Shown here in pieces: positions 1 to 5,273 of a stretch of DNA of 7,902 nt. A model generated the notes under the pieces. It was not told the origin of the DNA. It saw only the letters and a program-made list of their open reading frames with translations, and ran no database searches. The stretch's first letter is position 1. Every line of letters begins with the position of its first letter. This stretch comes from Actinomycetota bacterium (lineage in GTDB: Bacteria > Actinomycetota > Thermoleophilia > UBA2241): assembly GCA_003132645.1 (NCBI GenBank), contig PKYM01000291.1, positions 3,235 through 11,136 on the forward strand, in the 5' to 3' direction. A program made the translations under genes and the position numbers.

Positions 1-974
1 AGGGTGTACATCTTAAGCAGCGGCGTGGTCTGGGCCACGTCGCCGAAGTCGTAGGTGAACACGCCCTTGGTCAGCGAGGGACAGGCGGTCGGCTCGACCC
101 CGACGAAGCGGATCTTCGCCTTGCCGGCGAGGGTCTCGCGCATGAACGGGAAGGCGATGCCGGCGAAGCTCGAACCGCCGCCGACACAGCCGATCACGAC
201 GTCGGGATAGGCGTCGGCCGCGCCGACCTGCTCGATTGCCTCTTCACCGATCACCGTCTGGTGCAACAGCACGTGGTTCAGCACGCTGCCCAGGGCGTAC
301 TTGGAGCCGGGGTGGCCCATGACGTCCTCGACTGCCTCGGAGATGGCCAGGCCAAGGCTGCCCTCGGTGTCGGGATCGGCCTCGAGCGCCTTACGGCCGG
401 TCTCGGTGAAGTCGGTCGGGCTGGCGTGAACGGCGGCGCCGTTGATCTCCATCAACACGCGCCGGTAGGGCTTCTGGAAGTAGCTCACCTTGACCATGTA
501 GACGGTCAGGTCGATGCCGAAGATCTGGCAGGCCATCGACAGCGCGCTGCCCCACTGGCCGGCTCCGGTCTCGGTGGCGAGACGCGTGACGCCCGCCTCT
601 TTGTTGTAGTAGGCCTGCGCCACGGCCGTATTGGACTTGTGCGAACCCGAGGGGCTCACGCCTTCGTACTTGAAGAAGATGCGCACGTCGTCGCGCAGCC
701 CGAGGGCCTTCTCGAGGCCGGTGGCGCGGATCAGGGGCGTCGGTCTCCAGATCCGATAGATGTCACGGACCTCGTCGGGGATGTCGATGTAGGACTCCAT
801 CGAGGCTTCCTGGGCGATGAGCCCCATGGGAAAGAACGCGGCCAGGTCGTCGGGCCCTGCGGGCTGTCCCGTGCCGGGGTGCAGCGGAGGCGCGGGCGGC
901 TCCGGAAAATCGGGCGCGATGTTGTACCAGCGGCGAGGGATCCTCTCTTCGTCCAACAGGTATTTCTTCTGCAT
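1..974 (-). CDS. trpB: Tryptophan synthase beta chain, TrpB2 type (3' end cut off by the window edge)
   Basis: This PLP enzyme of the TrpB2 branch joins indole and L-serine to give L-tryptophan in the cytoplasm. The frame is open from the ATG at 974 to the left edge (324 codons). TrpB2 proteins usually have about 420-450 residues, so roughly the last quarter is missing. Visible features are the TrpB2-type N-terminus (RIPRRWYNI at 12-20, RPTPLIRA at 77-84), the PLP lysine K113 in [18 protein letters not shown] at 134-142 (the segment carrying the catalytic Glu), and the phosphate-binding GCVGGGSS at 262-269. The long N-terminal extension and the 'RRWYN' start separate it from classical TrpB1. 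The start is fixed by a strong AAGGAGG six bases upstream. No trpA is seen, but the downstream side is outside the window. A Trp-codon leader and terminator hairpin lie upstream, so expression is probably tuned to charged tRNA-Trp. TrpB2 may act with TrpA or as a stand-alone indole-salvage enzyme; the sequence cannot decide between these. Confidence 0.95.
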   Translation of the reverse strand, partial: MQKKYLLDEERIPRRWYNIAPDFPEPPAPPLHPGTGQPAGPDDLAAFFPMGLIAQEASMESYIDIPDEVRDIYRIWRPTPLIRATGLEKALGLRDDVRIFFKYEGVSPSGSHKSNTAVAQAYYNKEAGVTRLATETGAGQWGSALSMACQIFGIDLTVYMVKVSYFQKPYRRVLMEINGAAVHASPTDFTETGRKALEADPDTEGSLGLAISEAVEDVMGHPGSKYALGSVLNHVLLHQTVIGEEAIEQVGAADAYPDVVIGCVGGGSSFAGIAFPFMRETLAGKAKIRFVGVEPTACPSLTKGVFTYDFGDVAQTTPLLKMYT

Positions 975-980
975 GACGCA

Positions 981-987
981 CCTCCTT
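981..987 (-). promoter_or_regulatory. Ribosome binding site of trpB
   Basis: AAGGAGG on the minus strand lies 6 bases before the ATG at 974. It is a near-perfect Shine-Dalgarno and fixes the trpB start. It contrasts with the trp leader peptide upstream, which has no clear ribosome binding site. Confidence 0.85.
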
Positions 988-1110
988 CTTTGGCTGGAGC
1001 GGCCGGTGGCCGTTCTGTGGACGCGATGCCGATGCGGTGTGCCGTTGCGCGGGCAGGCCGAAACAGCGGCGGTGCTGGGGGTGGCGGGTAAGGCCCGCAG
1101 GGGATGTCAG

Positions 1111-1131
1111 AAAAGGCGCGCTAGGCGCGCC
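1111..1131 (-). terminator. Candidate intrinsic terminator (attenuator) in the trpB leader
   Basis: On the minus strand GGCGCGC (1131-1125), loop CTA (1124-1122) and GCGCGCC (1121-1115) form a perfect 7-bp all-G/C stem. It is followed directly by TTTT (1114-1111). This has the form of a rho-independent terminator, although the U run is short (TTTTCTG). It sits between the proposed promoter and trpB, about 137 bases before the trpB start, so it would act as an attenuator, not as an end-of-gene terminator. The last bases of the leader peptide's second Trp codon form the start of the 5' arm. The leader stop codon TAG spans the loop (1123-1122) and the first base of the 3' arm (1121). Ribosome position would therefore affect folding directly. 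Confidence 0.72.
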
Positions 1132-1165
1132 AGAGCCAGGCGCTCATGATGACGATGTCGCTCAT
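1121..1165 (-). CDS. trpL: Candidate trp leader peptide MSDIVIMSAWLWRA
   Basis: This 14-codon reading frame, too short for routine gene calling, ends TGG CTC TGG CGC GCC TAG. Two rare Trp codons therefore sit at positions 10 and 12, just before the stop and overlapping the terminator hairpin. The layout matches ribosome-mediated trp attenuators: promoter, short peptide with clustered Trp codons, terminator, then a tryptophan gene (trpB). If tRNA-Trp is uncharged, a ribosome stalled at codon 10 or 12 would cover the 5' arm of the hairpin and allow readthrough. The chosen ATG lies only about 3-5 bases from the predicted transcription start, so translation would be almost leaderless. In-frame ATGs at 1180 and 1177 could extend the peptide by five residues or fewer, but they overlap the -10 box. 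An internal ATG (codon 7) is a third option. The reading is an inference from position and codon content; there is no expression evidence. Confidence 0.75.
   Translation of the reverse strand: MSDIVIMSAWLWRA
1127..1143 (-). other. Short alternative hairpin competing with the attenuator stem
   Basis: On the minus strand GCGCC (1143-1139) can pair with GGCGC (1131-1127) around the 7-base loop TGGCTCT, which holds the first Trp codon. This uses most of the terminator's 5' arm, so the two hairpins exclude each other. It could be a weak antiterminator or pause hairpin. At 5 bp against 7 bp it is the less stable partner, and in such GC-rich DNA it may be chance. Confidence 0.35.
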
Positions 1166-1175
1166 CGTGCTCGGC

Positions 1176-1203
1176 ATCATACCACGATGGTCAAGTACGC
1201 CAA
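1176..1203 (-). promoter_or_regulatory. Candidate sigma-70 type promoter for the trp leader and trpB
   Basis: On the minus strand TTGGCG (1203-1198), a 16-base spacer and TATGAT (1181-1176) form a good vegetative promoter. The TGG just before TATGAT gives an extended -10 (TGnTATGAT). Transcription would start near 1168-1170, only a few bases before the leader-peptide ATG. This is the only AT-rich -10-like hexamer I see on this strand upstream of trpB. Confidence 0.6.
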
Positions 1204-1238
1204 CCCCGAGGCCTCTACTCTCCGCGCCGCGGGTCGGT

Positions 1239-1272
1239 CATAATCGGGCCACGTCACTCGGACAAAAAGGGA
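1239..1272 (+). promoter_or_regulatory. Candidate -10 box and ribosome binding site of the ureohydrolase operon
   Basis: CATAAT (1239-1244) resembles a -10 hexamer, with transcription expected near 1251. No good -35 is visible 16-18 bases upstream. AAGGGA (1267-1272) lies 6 bases before the ATG at 1279 and is a good Shine-Dalgarno that fixes the start. The two divergent -10 boxes lie about 58 bases apart, back to back, so the promoters share a compact control region. Confidence 0.5.
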
Positions 1273-1278
1273 ACGGAC

Positions 1279-2295
1279 ATGAAGCGATACGGCCCACCCG
1301 ACGCCCTCGTCTCGCCCCGGTTCGCCGGCATCGCGACTTTCCTGCGCCTGCCGTTTTGCGCCGACCCGGCCGGCGTCGATGTGGCGGTCGTCGGCCTCCC
1401 GTTCGACACCGGAGCCACCTTCCGCGTGGGTTCACGCTTCGGGCCGCGCGCCGTGCGCGAGGGCTCGCTCGCCCTTCGTCCGGCCTACAACCCGAGCCAG
1501 CGAGTGGCGGTCTTCGAGGAGCTCTCTGTCGTCGACGCGGGTGACGCGCCGGTCGTGCCGGGCGCCACCCAGCCTTCGCTCGACGCCATGCGGGCGGCGC
1601 TCGCTCCGTGGCACGCAGCCGGCGTGACGCCGCTCGGCTTGGGCGGCGACCACACCGTGCTGCTGGCCGAGCTGCGCGCCGCGGCGGCCGTCCGCGGCCC
1701 GCTCGCGCTGCTTGCGTTCGACGCGCACGCCGACGCCTGGGATGCTTACTTCGGCGAGCGTTACACGCACGGTACCGTCGTGCGTCGGGCCGTCGAGGAG
1801 GGCCTGATCGACGCGCACCGTTCGACGCTCATGGGCATGCGTGGCGGGCTGTATGGGGCGGGCGACTACGACGAGGCCCGCGATCTCGGACTGACTATCG
1901 TCCCCTGGGATGATCTCGCCCAGCTCGGCACCGGCGTCGTCTCGCAGGCGATCGAGACCGCCCAGGGCCCGGCTTTCCTGTCGTTCGACATCGACTTCGT
2001 CGACCCGGCCTTCGCGCCGGGCACCGGCACGCCCGAGTGCGGCGGGCCCACCTCGGCCCAGGCGCTGGCCCTGCTGCGCGCCTGCCGCGGACTCGACATC
2101 GCCGCCGCCGACGTGGTCGAGGTCCTGCCCGACCTCGACCCCAGCCACATCACAGCCACGCTGGCGGCCACGGTCGCCTACGAGATCCTGACGCTGATCG
2201 CCTGCCGGCCGAAGGCGGCCGGCGCGATCGGCGAGGTCGGATCGCCGGGCACCTCCGGCAGACCGGAAGCCTCCGGCCGCGACGGCGCGCCATGA
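1279..2295 (+). CDS. Agmatinase/arginase-family ureohydrolase (SpeB-like)
   Basis: This is a cytosolic binuclear-manganese hydrolase that cleaves a guanidino group to urea plus an amine. The length of 338 residues is close to the family norm of about 290-340. All metal-ligand motifs are present: GGDH (H125), DAHAD (D148, H150, D152) and SFDID (D237, D239). H164 in THGT is the expected substrate-side His. The segment around 240-253 (FVDPAFAPGTGTPE) and ADVVEV (277-282) are typical of the agmatinase branch, not of true arginases. Residues about 312-338 form a Gly/Ser/Pro-rich tail beyond the conserved fold. The gene has a good ribosome binding site, and its stop overlaps the next start (ATGA), so it is the first gene of an operon. 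Substrate is not determined: agmatine, 4-guanidinobutyrate, guanidinopropionate or another guanidino compound would all fit. The amidohydrolase partner makes a guanidino-acid or guanidino-amide route worth considering. Confidence 0.9.
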   Translation: MKRYGPPDALVSPRFAGIATFLRLPFCADPAGVDVAVVGLPFDTGATFRVGSRFGPRAVREGSLALRPAYNPSQRVAVFEELSVVDAGDAPVVPGATQPSLDAMRAALAPWHAAGVTPLGLGGDHTVLLAELRAAAAVRGPLALLAFDAHADAWDAYFGERYTHGTVVRRAVEEGLIDAHRSTLMGMRGGLYGAGDYDEARDLGLTIVPWDDLAQLGTGVVSQAIETAQGPAFLSFDIDFVDPAFAPGTGTPECGGPTSAQALALLRACRGLDIAAADVVEVLPDLDPSHITATLAATVAYEILTLIACRPKAAGAIGEVGSPGTSGRPEASGRDGAP

Positions 2296-3101
2296 GGGTC
2301 GCCTGCGTGCAGCTGAACTCGGGCGCCGACAAGGCCGCCAACGTGGCAGCGGCGGTCGCTCTCGTCCGTCGCGCCGCCACCACCGGCGCGCGCCTTGTCG
2401 TGCTGCCCGAGACCTGGACGTACAAGGGCAGCCACGCGGTCCTCGAAGATGTCGCCGAAAGCATCGACGGGCCCGCCAACACGGTGCTCGCCGGCCTGGC
2501 CGCGGAGCTCGGCGTCTACGTGCTGGCGGGCTCGATCTACGAGCGCACCGCCAGGCCCGGCCGGTATGCCAACACGAGCGTGCTGTTCGACCCTCGCGGA
2601 GCGCCCGTCGCGGTCTACCGCAAGATCCACCTCTTCGATGCGGTCGCCGGCGCCAAGGTCTACCGCGAGTCCGACGACCTCGAGCCCGGCGGCGAGCTCG
2701 TGACCGCCGACGTCGACGGCCTCACCGTCGGCCTCAGCATCTGCTACGACCTGCGGTTTCCTGAGCTGTACCGCTCGCTCGCTCTGCGCGGCGCGGAGCT
2801 GCTGCTCGTGCCGGCGGCCTTCACCGAGGCGACCGGGCGCGATCACTGGGAGGTGCTGCTGCGGGCGCGGGCCATCGAGAACGGCTGTTTCGTGGTGGCG
2901 GCCGCGCAGTGGGGCGTGCACGGCGGCGATCGCTGGTGCCACGGACGCAGCATGATCGTCGATCCCTGGGGAACGGTCCTTGCGGTAGCGCCCGACGGCG
3001 TGGGGATCTGCGACGCCGATCTCGACCTCGAGGCCGTGGAGCGGGTGCGCGAGCGCCTGCCGGTGCTGTCGCACCGGCGCCCCGAGACGTATTCCCTCTA
3101 G
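2292..3101 (+). CDS. Nitrilase-superfamily (carbon-nitrogen) amidohydrolase, Nit1/Nit2-like
   Basis: This is a cytoplasmic thiol hydrolase of 269 residues that splits amide C-N bonds. The full Glu-Lys-Cys triad is visible: E40 in LPETW, K111 in YRKIHLFD and C151 in SICYDLRFPE. E126 or E131 in the RESDDLEPG segment is a candidate for the supporting Glu. The 'YDLRFPELYR' and C-terminal 'HRRPETY' segments resemble the Nit1/Nit2 branch (deaminated-glutathione amidase or omega-amidase), not true nitrilases or the longer N-carbamoylputrescine amidases. I chose the ATG at 2292 because it overlaps the ureohydrolase stop by 4 bases and gives the canonical MRVACVQLN beta-strand start. A longer in-frame extension to 2037 would only translate the upstream gene out of frame. 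No separate ribosome binding site is seen, so translational coupling is likely. The substrate is unknown. The 3' end overlaps the convergent wzz-like gene by 4 bases. Confidence 0.9.
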   Translation: MRVACVQLNSGADKAANVAAAVALVRRAATTGARLVVLPETWTYKGSHAVLEDVAESIDGPANTVLAGLAAELGVYVLAGSIYERTARPGRYANTSVLFDPRGAPVAVYRKIHLFDAVAGAKVYRESDDLEPGGELVTADVDGLTVGLSICYDLRFPELYRSLALRGAELLLVPAAFTEATGRDHWEVLLRARAIENGCFVVAAAQWGVHGGDRWCHGRSMIVDPWGTVLAVAPDGVGICDADLDLEAVERVRERLPVLSHRRPETYSL

Positions 3102-3943
3102 GCTGCGGCCGCTCCGGGCCTGGGGCGGCGACGCATGGTGAACGCGGCGATGACGAGCGCGACCACGATGCCGGCCACAAAGCCGCCGACCACGCTGGTC
3201 CTGACGGGCGCCGCGTTGCGCGAGGCGCTGGCGATGGTGACCACCGAGGGGCTCTCGACGTTGCGCGCCACGAGCAGCGCCAGCTTGTCGGCCTGCAGGG
3301 TCGTCTGCAGCGTCTGTTGCTCTGTGCTGGCCGACTGCACGACGGCCAGGTAGGTGGCCGCCGCCGCGCCGTTGGCGGCGAGCTGGCGCTGGGCCGTGGC
3401 CAGGCGGGCGTTGGTGGCGGCGAGCTGGGCCTGCGTGGCGCTGATCTGCTGTTCGAGGAGGTCGGTCTTGGCGCTCGAGTAGGTGCCCAGCCGCGCGACC
3501 AGGACCTGGGCCAAGGCGTTGGCGGCGCCGGCCGACTTCTTGGCGGAGCGCAAGGTCACGGTGATCGTGACGATGTTGGTGGGCGTGGTCGTGGACTTGA
3601 CCGTGGCCGCCGGGGTGGAGACCGTGATGTCGTGTCGCAGCGCACCGACCTTGATCTCTCCGTTCAGCCGGCTGACGACCTCTTTGAGCACGTCGGCGCT
3701 CTGCGCGAGCTGCACGGCGGCGCGCGGGTTGGAGGTCAGGCCGGCGATGGCGTTGCCGTTGGCGTCGGTCGGTTGGCCGAGGTAGACGGCGCTGACAGCC
3801 GTGTAGGTGCGCGTCGTCAGCCTGGTGGCGCCGAAGCCGGCGAGGGCGCCGACCACGGCCAGCAGCACGACGAGCCACCAGAGCCGCAGTACGGCATGAA
3901 AGTAGGCACCGAGGTCGACGTCGAAATCGTCAGGCTGGGACAT
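3098..3943 (-). CDS. Wzz-type polysaccharide chain-length determinant protein
   Basis: This inner-membrane co-polymerase sets the length of a surface polysaccharide made by a Wzy-type pathway. The 281 residues show the family layout: a short cytoplasmic N-terminus, TM1 at about 20-38 (LWWLVVLLAVVGALAGF), an extracytoplasmic domain with an Ala/Gln-rich coiled coil at about 155-225, and TM2 at about 249-269 followed by an Arg-rich cytoplasmic end. There is no C-terminal tyrosine-kinase domain or Tyr-rich tail, so it is a stand-alone Wzz and not a BY-kinase fusion. The Pro-rich motif usual before TM2 is weak (only ASRNAAPVRTS remains). The gene starts 15 bases after the aminotransferase stop, with AGGG just upstream of the ATG as a modest ribosome binding site. 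It is the last gene of the minus-strand cluster seen here. Confidence 0.85.
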   Translation of the reverse strand: MSQPDDFDVDLGAYFHAVLRLWWLVVLLAVVGALAGFGATRLTTRTYTAVSAVYLGQPTDANGNAIAGLTSNPRAAVQLAQSADVLKEVVSRLNGEIKVGALRHDITVSTPAATVKSTTTPTNIVTITVTLRSAKKSAGAANALAQVLVARLGTYSSAKTDLLEQQISATQAQLAATNARLATAQRQLAANGAAAATYLAVVQSASTEQQTLQTTLQADKLALLVARNVESPSVVTIASASRNAAPVRTSVVGGFVAGIVVALVIAAFTMRRRPRPGAAAA

Positions 3944-3958
3944 GGGCCCTAGGATACC

Positions 3959-5215
3959 TCATGGATTCAGACGCGCGCGAATCGCGGTGGCGTGACCGTG
4001 CGCGGCGGCGACACAGGCGCTCACGGCGGCGACGTCGCGGCCGGTCATGGTGCCGTAGCAGGGCAGCGTGAGGACCTCGTCGCAGAGCGCGGCGGTCTCG
4101 GGCAGCAGAGGCTCGCAGGCCTCAGTGAAGGCCGCGAAGGCCTGCATGCGGTGGACCGGCGGGACGTAGTAGGCGCGCGTGTCGATGCCCTCGGCCCGCA
4201 AGACCACGGCGAGCTCGTCGCGCGTCAGACCGAACTCTCTGCCGACGCGCACTGAGAAGTCCTTGTACGACGAACGGTCGCCCGCCGCGACGACCTGGAA
4301 CGAGAGTCCCGGCGTCTCGGAGAGCAGCTCGCGGTGCTCGGCGGCGAGCTCGTTGCGGCGGACCGCCTCGCCTTCGAGCCCGTCGAGGCTGGCCAGGCCG
4401 AGAGAGGCGTGCAGCTCTGACAGGCGGGCGTTCAGGCCGCAGAAGCGCCCGTCGTAGTCGCCGGGATTGCCGTAGTCGCGACCGGCGACGAGGCGCGCGG
4501 CGAGGTCGTCGTCGCCGGTCGCGACGACCCCGCCTTCGGCCGTGATGAGGAGTTTGGTCGGCGAGGTGCTGAAGCATTGGGCATAGCCCTCGCGGCCCAC
4601 CGGTCGGCCGTCGTGCAGTGCCCCGAAGCCGTGTGCCGCGTCGTAGACGATGCTGACGCCGTGAGCGCGCCCGATCCGCTCGAAGGCGGCCGTGTCGGCC
4701 GCCGTGCCGAAGATGTGGACGGGCACGACGAGCGCCGCACCGAAGCTGCGTTGCGGGTCGTCGAGGGTCGCTTCGACGCTCGCCGGCGACAGGTTCCAGG
4801 TATCGCGGTCGATGTCGCAGAAGACCGGTTCGAGGCCCGCCCAGACGGCGGCCATGGCGGTCGCCATGAAGGTGAAGCTCGGCATCAGCGCCCGTGGTCG
4901 TGGCACCTGGGCCGTGGCCCTGGGCTCGCCGGCCGGGACCGGACGCACGCCGCATCCTTCGGCCAGCGCCTGAAAGACCAGCATGAGCCCCGCCGTGCAC
5001 GACGACACGGCTACGGCGTGGGCCACGCCGAGATGCTCGGCGAGCCGCTGTTCGTAGTCACGTGACGTCGCGCCCTTGGTGAGCGTGCCGCTGGCGAAGG
5101 CGGCCTCGATGCGCGGCAGGACCTCGCCGGGAGAAGGCAGCGATGGTCGCAACAGGCGTAGGCCATCGGGAAAGGCGGGGCTGCCGCCGAGCACTGCGGG
5201 GTCGCGATCGGTCAC
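3959..5215 (-). CDS. DegT/DnrJ/EryC1/StrS-family PLP sugar aminotransferase
   Basis: The family transfers an amino group, usually from glutamate, to a keto group of a nucleotide sugar, making an amino sugar for the surface polysaccharide. The protein has 418 residues. The PLP lysine is K221 in STSPTKLLITAEGG, and D192 in VYDAAHGFGA holds the pyridine nitrogen. The phosphate-site segment SSCTAG (71-76) and GLNARLSELHA (260-270) are typical of the family. It is longer than the common 360-390 residues because of a Pro/Arg-rich insert at about 87-108 before the conserved PSFTFMATA. The start codon is GTG at 5215. An in-frame TAG lies just upstream, and no convincing Shine-Dalgarno is seen. It lies 58 bases after the glycosyltransferase fusion, in the same transcription unit. 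Exact sugar and position (4-amino or 3-amino) cannot be told from sequence alone. Confidence 0.9.
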   Translation of the reverse strand: MTDRDPAVLGGSPAFPDGLRLLRPSLPSPGEVLPRIEAAFASGTLTKGATSRDYEQRLAEHLGVAHAVAVSSCTAGLMLVFQALAEGCGVRPVPAGEPRATAQVPRPRALMPSFTFMATAMAAVWAGLEPVFCDIDRDTWNLSPASVEATLDDPQRSFGAALVVPVHIFGTAADTAAFERIGRAHGVSIVYDAAHGFGALHDGRPVGREGYAQCFSTSPTKLLITAEGGVVATGDDDLAARLVAGRDYGNPGDYDGRFCGLNARLSELHASLGLASLDGLEGEAVRRNELAAEHRELLSETPGLSFQVVAAGDRSSYKDFSVRVGREFGLTRDELAVVLRAEGIDTRAYYVPPVHRMQAFAAFTEACEPLLPETAALCDEVLTLPCYGTMTGRDVAAVSACVAAAHGHATAIRARLNP

Positions 5216-5273
5216 GACCGGAGTCTATCCGAAGAAAGCGGCAGTGCGGCAACCCGAAGGCAGGCGCACACGC

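Noticed and set aside
1084..1098. Small 5-bp hairpin GCGGG/CCCGC in the trpB leader
   Set aside because: It is short, has no T run and does not overlap the leader peptide. In 70% G+C DNA it is expected by chance.
261..1149. Plus-strand open frames opposite trpB and its leader
   Set aside because: The minus-strand frame carries the full set of TrpB motifs with a strong ribosome binding site. The plus-strand frames have no such support.
1191..1196. TTGACC on the minus strand as the -35 box of the trp promoter
   Set aside because: It is only 9 bases from TATGAT, and no -10-like sequence lies 16-18 bases downstream of it. TTGGCG at 1203-1198 has the right spacing.
975..1278. T-box or other riboswitch controlling trpB
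   Set aside because: I see no T-box consensus and no specifier stem. The short Trp-codon leader and hairpin explain the region better.
2037..2291. N-terminal extension of the amidohydrolase by 85 codons
   Set aside because: It is the out-of-frame reading of the ureohydrolase gene. The canonical MRVACVQLN start lies at 2292 with an ATGA overlap.
2178..3878. 566-codon open frame on the minus strand across the amidohydrolase and wzz-like genes
   Set aside because: It is antisense to one gene and out of frame with the other. Its composition is Arg/Ala/Gly/His-rich with no recognisable domain, while both overlapped frames carry clear family motifs. Such shadows are common at this G+C.
2909..3952. 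347-codon plus-strand open frame opposite the wzz-like gene
   Set aside because: It is Gly/Arg/Asp-rich with no domain, antisense to a gene with two clear membrane segments and a coiled coil.
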